Positions 15,439-23,016 of a DNA stretch of 38,461 nucleotides are shown here, one piece after another. The stretch is from Candidatus Bathyarchaeota archaeon (GTDB lineage: Archaea; Thermoproteota; Bathyarchaeia; 40CM-2-53-6), in the NCBI GenBank assembly GCA_005888755.1, contig VBBQ01000019.1, positions 20,701 through 59,161 on the forward strand. The letters run 5' to 3'. A program made the position numbers and the translations under genes. The notes under the pieces were generated by a model. That model did not search any database and had not been told where the DNA came from. It saw only the letters and a program-made list of their open reading frames with translations. Within the stretch, counting starts at the first letter, position 1. Each line of letters begins with the position of its first letter.

Positions 15439-16195
15439 CGGATTCAAATTCTCAAGCCTCAAGACACCAGTCCATCGGCTGGACCCGAGGGCGAAGTTCA
15501 TGCTGGTAATCGGGATCATCGTGCCCTCCCTATTGTTCACTAACATTTACCTGTTGGCGGGATTGTTGCTGGTGCAAGTCCCGCTCCTTCTGATTGGTCG
15601 TGTAGCGAGGAGGTGGGTTCAGTCTCTCAGAGCCGGTGTTTTTCTTTCGGCTTTGATCTTTGTCGTGAATTTCTTCACGGGACCCTTAGCGAACGCTGTG
15701 GCGTTGACCCTCCGGTTTCTATTGCTGATGACGACTTTCAGCTTCTTCTTCATGACCACCTCCCCGGACGATCTTGGACTAGCGATCGACAAGGTTGGCT
15801 TCATCCGTTGGCTATCGCGTCGTTGGCTGGGCTATCCTAACGCTCTCTCGTTCACCTTCACAACCGCCGTGAGGCTTGTGCCCACTATGGCGGTGGACGC
15901 GCAGACTGTGGTGGACGCGCAGAGGTCAAGGGGGCTGGAGCTGGACAAGGGAAACCTGTTGAAGCGGGTCAGGAACTACATTCCAATACTCATTCCATTA
16001 CTGTTGATTGCGATAAGAAGGAGCCTTGAGCTGGCTGAGGCACTTGAGGCACGCGGCTTCCCAGGAAAAGAGGGCCGGACCTCGCTCTTCGAGTTACGGT
16101 TCAAGCCTGTCGACTATGCGCTATTGGGAATATCTCTGGCAGGAATTGTCCTGTCCTTCTGGGTCTTCTTCCACTACAGGGTCCCAACGATCTAG
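15419..16195 (+). CDS. ecfT: ECF transporter transmembrane coupling protein EcfT
   Basis: The protein has 258 residues starting at GTG inside ecfA2. Hydrophobic segments lie near residues 27-60, 72-88, 96-113 and 190-200, with a last helix at about 232-252. The two coupling-helix motifs that dock on the ATPases are AQRSRG (167-172) and EARGF (210-214), matching the paired A-R-G motifs of EcfT/CbiQ. Opening residues HRLDPRAKF are also typical. It couples ATP hydrolysis in EcfA1/EcfA2 to toppling of an S component in the membrane. As no S gene adjoins, this may be a shared (group II) module serving several unlinked S proteins. Confidence 0.9.
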   Translation: MSLRVLNGFKFSSLKTPVHRLDPRAKFMLVIGIIVPSLLFTNIYLLAGLLLVQVPLLLIGRVARRWVQSLRAGVFLSALIFVVNFFTGPLANAVALTLRFLLLMTTFSFFFMTTSPDDLGLAIDKVGFIRWLSRRWLGYPNALSFTFTTAVRLVPTMAVDAQTVVDAQRSRGLELDKGNLLKRVRNYIPILIPLLLIAIRRSLELAEALEARGFPGKEGRTSLFELRFKPVDYALLGISLAGIVLSFWVFFHYRVPTI

Positions 16196-16451
16196 AAAAA
16201 CACGCGAGGAAGGAGAAAGCTAGGCTCTCGGTTTAGGCCACGAAGGAAGGATAGGCAGTGGCCGGCGAACGTGGATTCTGAGCGTTTTCATGAAGGGCGA
16301 GGCGCGGGAAAATCGACCACCCCGGGGGGTTGCTAGAAAAAGAATGCTTGAGAAAAGGTTAGCGAAAAAAATAGTTACCAGAAAAGAATAGTTTGCGGGA
16401 AACGGTTAGTTAGGAATGGGCCCTGCTTCTCTTGAAGTGTCCACGTGAAAG

Positions 16452-16459
16452 CTATTTAG
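16452..16459 (+). promoter_or_regulatory. Putative TATA box of the RAM-domain gene leader
   Basis: CTATTTAG is preceded by GTGAAAG, which resembles a BRE. Transcription would start near 16482, leaving a leader of about 95 bases that contains both hairpins at 16504-16518 and 16536-16567. This is unusually long for archaea. The call is inferred. Confidence 0.4.
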
Positions 16460-16503
16460 CCCGACAGACAAGTCAGATTTTTCCATGAGCTAGCGGTTGG
16501 AGT

Positions 16504-16518
16504 CACCGACGATCGGTG
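16504..16518 (+). promoter_or_regulatory. Perfect 6-bp hairpin in the leader
   Basis: CACCGA, CGA and TCGGTG form a perfect 6-bp stem with a 3-base loop. It is the first of two hairpins between the predicted start of transcription and the ATG at 16579. It could act in RNA or serve as a DNA dyad. Confidence 0.4.
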
Positions 16519-16535
16519 TCCAGGGTAAGCTCTCA

Positions 16536-16567
16536 GTGAAATAGGCTAATCACCTATCGGGTTTCAC
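16536..16567 (+). promoter_or_regulatory. Bulged 10-bp hairpin just before the RAM gene start
   Basis: GTGAAATAGG (16536-16545) pairs with CCTA (16553-16556) and TTTCAC (16562-16567). The loop is 7 bases and a 5-base bulge, TCGGG, sits on the 3' side. It ends 11 bases before the ATG and would influence ribosome access if it forms in RNA. Confidence 0.4.
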
Positions 16568-16578
16568 GGTAGAAAAAA

Positions 16579-17068
16579 ATGGCAAGAAACGAACAGACAG
16601 GCTACATATTCGCCAAATGCAAAGGAGAACGTGCACACATCATATCCCAGATCCAGCGCCTTCCGAACGTCGAATCCTGCACGCCCGTAACGGGAAGATT
16701 CGATCTTGTGATCAAGCTGCGAACCAACGAGCCGACCAAGGCCTTCACTCACAAATACTCAGACAACCATATCCTTCGAGAGCATCATCAACAGCTCCAA
16801 CCGAGCAGACAGCGAAGGCCCACTGGCGTTCGCTCTCTTGAAGGTTAGAGGCAGTTTCGATTCGATTCTGCGGAAACTGAGGACCATCCCGAACTTTGCA
16901 GAGGCACACGTCATACCTGGAGCGTTCGACATACTCGCGGCCTTCAGGGCCGACAACTCAGAGGATCTTCTGGAAAAATCCGTTGAGAAAATAAGCAGCC
17001 TCAACGGAATCACCGCCAGCGAGACCCTCCTATCCTACACCCTGCCCGAAAAGCTCGGACGGTTCTAG
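16579..17068 (+). pseudogene. Tandem RAM (Lrp/AsnC ligand-binding) protein, frameshifted
   Basis: Two RAM-type sensor domains are visible, but in different frames. The first (from 16579) reads TGYIFAKCKGERAHIISQI and GRFDLVIKLRTNEPTKA; its frame then turns into a basic, low-quality tail ending at 16848. The next frame carries the end of domain one (ISFESIINSSN, about 16778-16801) and all of domain two (LAFALLKVRGSF, then GAFDILAAFRADNSEDLLEKSVEKISSLNG), ending at 17068. The total span is 490 bases, one more than a multiple of three, so a single indel near 16745-16780 explains it. There is no HTH, so the intact protein would be a stand-alone amino-acid-type sensor of about 162 residues. This is either gene decay or a sequence error. 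Confidence 0.7.
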
Positions 17069-17098
17069 ACAGAGACCAGCGAACCTCCAGAAACCTCC

Positions 17099-17104
17099 TT
17101 TTTT
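17099..17104 (+). terminator. Oligo-T terminator after the RAM gene
   Basis: Six consecutive T, within CCTCCTTTTTTCTCTC, lie 31 bases after the RAM stop. Archaeal RNA polymerase terminates at such U-rich tracts without a hairpin. The remaining bases up to 17275 show no gene. Confidence 0.4.
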
Positions 17105-17275
17105 CTCTCGACCAAGACCAGCAAAGACCATGGACGAGATCATCACCTGAGGATCCCGCCGCCTTCGAGTTAACCGGACTGCAAGCGCATGGAAGCCAGT
17201 CGAGGATCAGCCCTTACCGAGAGAAGCAAAGTGAAATATCGAGATCAAAATCCTCCTAATTCCGGTCCTTAGGCA

Positions 17276-17917
17276 GTGTCATCCCAATTCAGTTCGGGAG
17301 AGATTCTTTCCATCATCGTGGCTTGGATAGTACTCTCAGTTGCAATGACATACCGGAACCTTGTCGGTTCCTTTACCGGAACGGGCAGTCTCGACGTTGT
17401 TATTGCCGGTTTCGTTGCCACAGCGACCGGATTCATCCTCCACGAGATGGGACACAAGTATTTCGCAATAAGACGCGGATACCTCGCCCACTTCCGTCTC
17501 TGGATCTGGGGACTGGTCCTTACCATATCTGTCGTAACCCTTTCGGGCGGAGGACTGGTCTTCGGCGCTCCCGGAGCAGTCTACATTGCCCCCGCCGCTG
17601 CCCAACTCTACGGACATGATTCAGGTAGAAGAACTGTGGATCCAGAAGAGGATAACATGATAATCTCGGCAGCTGGTCCGGGCATCAACCTCGCATTCGC
17701 GATCGGTTTCTTAGTCATGCTGTTTCTCGTTCAACCAGGTTTCCTCTTTACGGTCGCTCTCTACGGGTTGTTACTAAATGTGGGACTGGGATCCTTCAAC
17801 ATGCTCCCCGTTTCGTTGCTGGACGGGGCTAAGATATTCCGCAAAAGCATCCCAATCGCGCTCGGCATAGCGCTCCCATTATGGGCGATGTTCATAATCT
17901 TCAACTTCGTCATATGA
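17276..17917 (+). CDS. Site-2-type (M50) membrane metalloprotease
   Basis: The protein has 213 residues starting at GTG, with six or so membrane helices (near 9-25, 40-56, 76-95, 130-152, 154-172 and 192-212). The zinc motif HEMGH is at 56-60 within a helix, and the second metal-site motif LLDGAKI is at 181-187 with D183 as the ligand. Both match M50 peptidases that cut substrates within the membrane. The middle loop (GAPGAVYIAPAAAQLYGHD) is probably outside the membrane. It lacks PDZ and CBS domains, so it is a minimal form. It stands alone between the RAM gene and the acetyl-CoA synthetase remnant; substrates are unknown. Confidence 0.88.
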   Translation: MSSQFSSGEILSIIVAWIVLSVAMTYRNLVGSFTGTGSLDVVIAGFVATATGFILHEMGHKYFAIRRGYLAHFRLWIWGLVLTISVVTLSGGGLVFGAPGAVYIAPAAAQLYGHDSGRRTVDPEEDNMIISAAGPGINLAFAIGFLVMLFLVQPGFLFTVALYGLLLNVGLGSFNMLPVSLLDGAKIFRKSIPIALGIALPLWAMFIIFNFVI

Positions 17918-17940
17918 GAGCCATGAGCTCTCGAAGACAG

Positions 17941-19841
17941 TCAGGAGGATTTGGCAGTTTTTTCTGCCGTCTGAAGCGCTTCAATGGCCAGTCGGATTTC
18001 ATTGACGGATGCTCCATCTTCGAGTGTTGACAAGTCGCCGATTGGGCCCCCGGCGGCAACTGCTTTGATAACGCGTCGCATGATTTTTCCACTTCTGGTC
18101 TTGGGGAGGATCTTGGCGAAGTAGATGGCTTCGGGAGTTGCGATGGGACCAATCATCTTGCGGACGTGTTGCTTTAATTCCTCAGAGAGTTCATTGGAAG
18201 GGTTAGCCATGCTTCTCAACGTCACAAATGCAACGATGGATTCGCCCTTTACCGGATCAGGTCTGCCAGCAACTGCAGCCTCTGCCACGAACGGATGGCT
18301 CACAAGGGCGTCTTCCACCTCCTTTGTTCCCAGTCGATGACCCGCTACCTTGATCACCTCATCTGCTCTCCCTAACAGCCAGAAGTATCCATCGGCGTCA
18401 CGCATCGCATAGTCACCTGGGTAGTATAGCCCAGGGAACCGAGTCCAGTAGACTTGGCGATACCTTTCCGGGTCCTTGTAGAGGGTCATGAACATGCCCG
18501 GCCAAGGCTTCTTGATGACGAGGAATCCTTTCTCTCCAGGCGCAAGGGCCTGACCTCTTTCATCTACGACATCAGCTTCTACACCCGGCAGCGGAAGCGT
18601 CGCAGAGCCAGCCTTCAATGGGACGAGACCCAGGCGAGGGCTGGGCGAGATCATGATCCCACCAGTCTCCGTCTGCCACCACGTATCGACGATGGGGCAG
18701 CGACTTTGCCCTATCACGTCAGAGTACCACTGCCAGGCCGCCGGATTAATCGGCTCGCCGACCGATCCCAGCAGACGCAAGCTGTTGAGATCATGACTAC
18801 CTGGGAGGTGATCTCCATAGCGCATCAGCGAGCGGATGGCGGTAGGGGAAGTATAGAGAATCGTGACGCCATAACGCTCCACTATTTCCCACCATCTATC
18901 GGGTTCTGGATAATCCAGCGCGCCTTCGTACATCACCGAGGTGAGGCCATGCATCAACGGAGCGAACACGACGTACGTGTGTCCTGTGACCCATCCTATG
19001 TCCGCTGTGCACCAGTAAACGTCATCATCTTTAATCCACCAGTACTGTGAGCAACGCCCTTCGGTTTCCCTGTCGTCCCTGAGGTGTAGAGAATGTAGAG
19101 GAGATGGGTCGACTCGACAGGTACAGGCGCAATATAGCTCTCCGCGTTCGCCATCAGATCATGCCACCAATGATCGCGACCATCCCTCATCGGCACAGTA
19201 TAGCCAGTCCGCCGAAAAACCACTACATGCTTCACAGTAGGGGATTCTTTCACCGCGTCATCAACAATGCCCTTCAGATCCAAGATCTTTCCCCTACGAT
19301 AACCACCGTCAGCTGTCACAACGATCTTGGCCTCGCAATCTTGGATTCGCTCTGCGAGTGCCTTCGCGCTGAAGCCTGAAAAGACCACTGTGAACGGCAG
19401 TCCGAGTCTGGCACAAGCGAGCATTGCGATCGGGAACTCGGGCACCAAAGGCATATAGATCGCCACTGTGTCGCCCTTCCGGAGGCCAAAGTGTTGCAGA
19501 ATGCTGGCGAACTTGTTGACTTCTCGATAGAGTTCGCGATATGTGATTGTGCGATGTTCGCCTGCTTCGCCCTCCCAGAAATAAGCAGCTTTGTTCTTGC
19601 GCCATGATTTCACGTGCTTGTCCACGGCGTTCTCGGACGCGTTGAGTGTTCCTCCGACGAACCATTGGGCAAACGGCGGGTCCCACTTCAGCACCTTGTC
19701 CCAGTTCTTGTGCCAGACAAGCTGGCCAGCAATGTTGGCCCAGAAAGATTCTGGGTCCCTTAGAGAATCCCTCAGGATGGAGAGATACTCTTCCTTAGGC
19801 CGGTATGTCTTCGCCAGGGGTAGTTTGCCAGCGTCCGACAT
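17941..19841 (-). pseudogene. acs: Acetyl-CoA synthetase (AMP-forming), broken by a short deletion
   Basis: The N-terminal part (19841 to 18996) carries the acetyl-CoA synthetase opening (FWANIAGQLVWHKNWDKVL) and the AMP-binding motif [12 protein letters not shown], and stops just after HSTGG. The C-terminal part is in another frame: [15 protein letters not shown] (about 19038-18994), then the long second half with [15 protein letters not shown] and the catalytic-lysine motif RSGKIMRR. Homologues have about 14 residues between HSTGG and the DDVYW motif; these are missing, and the loss is not a multiple of three. An intact enzyme of about 645 residues would make acetyl-CoA from acetate, ATP and CoA. 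A TATA-like element at 19866-19873 is still in place. Recent decay or an assembly deletion are both possible. Confidence 0.85.
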
Positions 19842-19865
19842 TTACAGAGCTAGAGTTCACCATAA

Positions 19866-19873
19866 CTTAAAAA
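19866..19873 (-). promoter_or_regulatory. Putative TATA box of the acetyl-CoA synthetase gene
   Basis: On the minus strand the element reads TTTTTAAG. Transcription would begin near 19843, about two bases before the ATG at 19841, giving a leaderless mRNA. The promoter looks intact although the gene is broken. Confidence 0.4.
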
Positions 19874-19887
19874 CGGGTCGCTAGGAA

Positions 19888-20409
19888 GTGGCTACCGACA
19901 TTGGCATGTCCAAGCTGATTCAACAGAAGCGGACCCGAAGCCTTGAGGAGCGTTATGAGATGCTTAGGAAAACGCTGGCTCACTATCTTCTCCTCCAGGT
20001 AGGCACGTTCGTTGGCCTGGCAGGTTTTGACGCAGTTGGGCCTGCGATGAATATGCTGACTGGCATGAAGGCGAATCTCAAAGTTGAGGAGATCAAGGCG
20101 AAGAACCAGGGAAGTAGGGTCGAGGCTCTTTCCCAGAACCTGGCTGAGAGTATGGGCGAGACATTTGCCAGCGACTATGATATTGAAACTGGTGATGGAG
20201 TCCGGACGGTCAGGCTGGACAGGTGCGGGTGCATTGAATCCGTGTTGGCGCAAGCAGACGCCTATGGGCTGACAAAGCTCCAGGCCAGGTCAATATTTTG
20301 CAGCACATGCATTGGCAGCTACAAGAAGGCCGCAGAAACTCTAGAGCTTGGATTCCAAGGAAAGCTTCGCGGCGAACACGGCTGCTCAATGAGCTTCTCC
20401 AAGAAATAG
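19888..20409 (+). CDS. Hypothetical cysteine-rich protein
   Basis: The protein has 173 residues from a GTG, or 167 from the ATG at 19906, which gives MSKLIQQKRTRSLEERYEML. I do not recognise the family. The first half is helical (LAHYLLLQVGTFVGLAGFDAVG). The second half has five cysteines: CGC in RLDRCGCIESV (about 113-115), CSTC in IFCSTCIGSYKKAAETLELGF (about 138-141) and a last Cys in EHGCSMSF. Such spacing suits a metal or Fe-S site, or a thiol redox site. It is divergent from the acetyl-CoA synthetase remnant with a 46-base gap. The good GC skew at third positions and clean start support a real gene. Confidence 0.65.
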   Translation: MATDIGMSKLIQQKRTRSLEERYEMLRKTLAHYLLLQVGTFVGLAGFDAVGPAMNMLTGMKANLKVEEIKAKNQGSRVEALSQNLAESMGETFASDYDIETGDGVRTVRLDRCGCIESVLAQADAYGLTKLQARSIFCSTCIGSYKKAAETLELGFQGKLRGEHGCSMSFSKK

Positions 20410-20466
20410 CCGCTCTCCAACCCCCGAAAGGACTAGTATTCTACCGTGGTTTCTGCTCTGCATACT

Positions 20467-20946
20467 CTAGTTTGTGGTTGGAGGAACAGGTCCGTGTGAG
20501 GAGTGGGGGTCTTCTCGTGGCTGGCTCGGTGAATTGCTGTCGCCTTTGAATGATTTGAACCAGACTGGGAAGAAGCTCTGGACCGCCAAGGCCAATAGGA
20601 CGAGGAACAAGACCTGGATTCCCGAGAAGATGTTTGTGGGGAGTCTGGAACTGGTGAACCCAAGGTCCACCGCGAACTGTGTTGCGCTTCCGATAATCTG
20701 TACAAAGCCCGCGACAGCCGTGAGGGCGAAGCCTCTTCTCAGTCCCGTACCGTTTAATCCTCTTGAGAGGATGAGAGATAGGGTTGTGAGGACAAGTACT
20801 GCTCCGATGGCAATAACGTCTAGGGCAACCGCGACAGTGTCCAAGGACCCAGGCACTGAGATGTTGAACGAGGTTCCGCTCAAGAAATTGTTGTAACCCG
20901 CGGTCGTACACGGAGGACCAGAATCGAGAGAATCGGCAATTAGCAC
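20467..20946 (-). CDS. Hypothetical four-helix membrane protein
   Basis: The protein has 159 residues with no family I recognise. After a polar N-terminus there are three or four hydrophobic helices: VAVALDVIAIGAVLVLTTLSLILS (about 38-61), FALTAVAGFVQIIGSATQFAVDL (about 73-95) and IFSGIQVLFLVLLALAVQSFF (about 106-126). The C-terminal 30 residues are polar and rich in Ser, Pro and Asp. This helix pattern, absent from the reading on the other strand, is why the minus strand is chosen. It is convergent with the cysteine-rich gene. Confidence 0.55.
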   Translation of the reverse strand: MLIADSLDSGPPCTTAGYNNFLSGTSFNISVPGSLDTVAVALDVIAIGAVLVLTTLSLILSRGLNGTGLRRGFALTAVAGFVQIIGSATQFAVDLGFTSSRLPTNIFSGIQVLFLVLLALAVQSFFPVWFKSFKGDSNSPSQPREDPHSSHGPVPPTTN

Positions 20947-21070
20947 GGAAAGCTTGATGTTATCTGCGGCGCATCTGTAACGAGTGAGGGCTGTGAAGCA
21001 GTTACAATGCGGATTTCAAAGATGCCTTGGCGTCGTAGTCTATCGGAGCTTAGGATTTTAGGCCAAGGAG

Positions 21071-21247
21071 GTGAGCCTGACGCCAAACAAGAGAGGGTCT
21101 TTCGGTGGATACGGGATCGAACTAGACGAGCATCTCGCCACTGTACTCGGTGGGAAGGAAGGACAGAAGGTCACCCCATCCGAGATGACCAAGAGACTCT
21201 GGCAATACGTAAAGCGGCACAACCTCGGCAAGAAAGACGGTAACTAG
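21071..21247 (+). CDS. Short SWIB/MDM2-like domain protein, possibly truncated
   Basis: A 58-residue frame begins at GTG, directly after the purine-rich AAGGAG and 12 bases after an in-frame TAG. It reads ELDEHLATVLGG, then VTPSEMTKRLWQYVKRHNLGKKDGN. The S-E-M-x-K-x-LW-x-Y-x-K-x-x-N-L pattern is that of SWIB/MDM2 domains, found in archaea and in bacterial and eukaryotic chromatin-related proteins. Complete domains have about 75 residues and continue with an I-x-x-D-x-x-L helix that is missing here, so the gene is either a short version or has lost its 3' end. An overlapping longer frame from 21007 has a random, Arg-rich composition and is rejected. Confidence 0.5.
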   Translation: MSLTPNKRGSFGGYGIELDEHLATVLGGKEGQKVTPSEMTKRLWQYVKRHNLGKKDGN

Positions 21248-21445
21248 GATTACCGAGCTTGCCTTGGCCGCCTAAACCCCAAGCCCACTTTTTGGGATCA
21301 TTCCTTCTCAATTTTCACGATAGATTGGACAAAACGAGAATGGCTCCGAGGCCCGTTTACCCATTCCATTGACTTCCCTGTCCACGCCTTCCAAGTACAC
21401 AGGTTACAGCATGTTTACACTAGTCCGTAGAAGGAAGGCATAGTC

Positions 21446-21817
21446 ATGCCAACTTCACCTACAAGGACAAAAAAAGCGCTACAGGAGTTAGCTAAAGTGT
21501 TCAACAAGCTCGCCTCAGAACTCACGGCAGACCTTAACGCGGCAATCAATGAGATCGACAGTCTGAAAAGAGAAGTGCAGAGAATAAAATCCGCCTCAGG
21601 CAAAACAAGCAAGACATCAACATCCCCGAAGAAAACCAATTCGTCTAAGACGAATCGCCCGCACACCACAAAAGGAACCCAGCAAGGCACCCATACAAGT
21701 CACCACGAATCAAGCCACGACACGAAGACGCCAGTCGACACAGGCTCATTCGTCTTCCCTCACGAGCCATTCAATCCGTCTCCGCCCCCCGAGCCTGCTC
21801 CGCCCGGAAACAACTAG
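21446..21817 (+). CDS. Hypothetical protein: coiled coil plus disordered tail
   Basis: The 123-residue protein has a helical first half with a coiled-coil pattern (ALQELAKVFNKLASELTADLNAAINEIDSLKREVQRI, residues about 11-47). A Lys/Ser/Thr-rich linker follows, then a His/Thr/Ser-rich stretch, ending in a Pro-rich tail (FNPSPPPEPAPPGNN). No family is recognised. The first half may oligomerise or bind a partner; the rest is probably disordered. It lies alone in a loosely packed region between the SWIB-like gene and fen1. Codon use still favours G/C in third positions, as in a real gene. Confidence 0.5.
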   Translation: MPTSPTRTKKALQELAKVFNKLASELTADLNAAINEIDSLKREVQRIKSASGKTSKTSTSPKKTNSSKTNRPHTTKGTQQGTHTSHHESSHDTKTPVDTGSFVFPHEPFNPSPPPEPAPPGNN

Positions 21818-21990
21818 CTATCCTTCCTAGCCAAGAATCAGTGCGGGGAAGAGCGGGCTCACAAGAGCCCGACTCTCCGCCATCCAGTACTTTCTCCAGA
21901 TTTCTTATCAATACCATTCTGCGATTTTTCTGAGCTTAAAGAGTCCCAAGCCTCGATTTGTAAGGTGGTTGGAGAAGGCGGGGACGCCGA

Positions 21991-23016
21991 CTGGGAGTAA
22001 TGCTGACGCCGATTCTGAAACGAGAGCAAACCACACTCAAGGCCCTCAAAGGCGCGTCCTTCGCGATCGATGCTAGTATTGAGATCCACCAGTTTCTAGC
22101 TCTCGTCAGAAAGAGAGATGGGACCCTTTTCACCGATCGACAAGGGAGAGTAACTTCGCACCTTATCGGTCTGCTCACTAGAACCAGCCGACTGATCGCA
22201 GATTTCGACATGAAGCCTGTCTTCGTCTTCGATGGAAGACCCAATCCGTTGAAGAGAGGGACGCTCGAGATGAGGAGAGAAGCGACGAAGAAGGCGGAGA
22301 TTGAGTACAGTGATGCGGTTTCAAAGAAGGATCATGCGAAGGCCTGGTCCAAGGCTGTCATGACCGGTCATCTCACTGGATCAATACTCGATGACGCGAA
22401 ACGGCTTCTAATGTTGATGGGCATTCCGTGGCTCGAAGCGCTAGAGGATGCGGAAGCTCAAGCTAGCTACATGGCCGCTAAAGGAGATGTCTGGGCTGTT
22501 GGAAGCAAAGACTACGACTGCTTGCTCTACGGCGCTCCCGTCCTCGCACGATATCTGACCCTGACGGGACGAGAGTGGCTTCCGGCCCAACGGCGATCCC
22601 GGCCGTTGATTCCGGAGTTGATCAAGCTCTCAGAGAACCTCGCGCTACTAGGGATAAGCCGCGAACAGCTGGTTGATCTCGCGATTCTCATCGGGACAGA
22701 CTTCAACCAGGGGGTAAAAGGAATAGGCCCCAAGAAAGCCTTGAAACTAGTCCACGAGTACGGTTCAATACAACAGATTCCTGAAGAGATCAGATCAAAA
22801 CTGACAGAAGATCTGAACACTGTTCGTCAGATTTTCCTGAAACCAAGGGTTCTCGAAAAATATAACCTCCGAAGGTCTCCACCTGATCGTGACGGACTTG
22901 TCGAGTTCCTGTCGGTGGAACGCGGCTTCAACAGGGAAAGAGTTGAGCGGTTAGCGAAACGGCTCACTAGGACGAGAAAGAGCATGGACGCCGGGTTGGG
23001 ACAGTGGCTCAACTAG
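21991..23016 (+). CDS. fen1: Flap endonuclease 1, probable CTG start
   Basis: The first ATG (22000) would give MLTPILK and omit the conserved MG that FEN1 needs. Three codons earlier a CTG at 21991 gives MGVMLTPILK, matching the MGVxLxPI start of the family; Gly2 becomes the threaded N-terminus near the active site. A TAA lies 30 bases upstream in frame, and no ATG/GTG/TTG exists between. From CTG the protein has 341 residues. Metal ligands are visible in AIDAS (D27), VFDG (D81), the EALEDAEAQ helix, GSKDYD, and IGTDFNQGVKGIGPKKAL. The C-terminal GLGQWLN is a weak PCNA-binding peptide. It removes 5' flaps during replication and repair and overlaps the ligase gene that seals the resulting nick. 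Confidence 0.9.
   Translation: MGVMLTPILKREQTTLKALKGASFAIDASIEIHQFLALVRKRDGTLFTDRQGRVTSHLIGLLTRTSRLIADFDMKPVFVFDGRPNPLKRGTLEMRREATKKAEIEYSDAVSKKDHAKAWSKAVMTGHLTGSILDDAKRLLMLMGIPWLEALEDAEAQASYMAAKGDVWAVGSKDYDCLLYGAPVLARYLTLTGREWLPAQRRSRPLIPELIKLSENLALLGISREQLVDLAILIGTDFNQGVKGIGPKKALKLVHEYGSIQQIPEEIRSKLTEDLNTVRQIFLKPRVLEKYNLRRSPPDRDGLVEFLSVERGFNRERVERLAKRLTRTRKSMDAGLGQWLN

Larger units (their letters stand above)
16196..16578. other. Non-coding region with purine-rich repeats and hairpins
   Basis: I see no convincing gene in these 383 bases between ecfT and the RAM gene. It contains a GC-rich palindrome CCCCGGGG (around 16318-16327), a purine-rich tract of imperfect GAAAA/TTAG repeats (about 16333-16415), a TATA-like element at 16452-16459, and two hairpins before the RAM gene. 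Part of it may be a long leader or a small non-coding RNA. Confidence 0.4.

Noticed and set aside
16333-16415. Purine-rich repeats considered as a CRISPR array
   Set aside because: Units are short, imperfect and without unique spacers of constant length, and no cas gene is present.
20474-20896. Plus-strand frame opposite the membrane protein
   Set aside because: It has no hydrophobic or domain pattern and is rich in Thr, Arg and Pro as expected of an antisense frame; the minus strand gives clear membrane helices.
21007-21243. Plus-strand frame overlapping the SWIB-like gene
   Set aside because: Its product is Arg-rich and random, while the overlapping frame from 21071 has a recognisable SWIB pattern.
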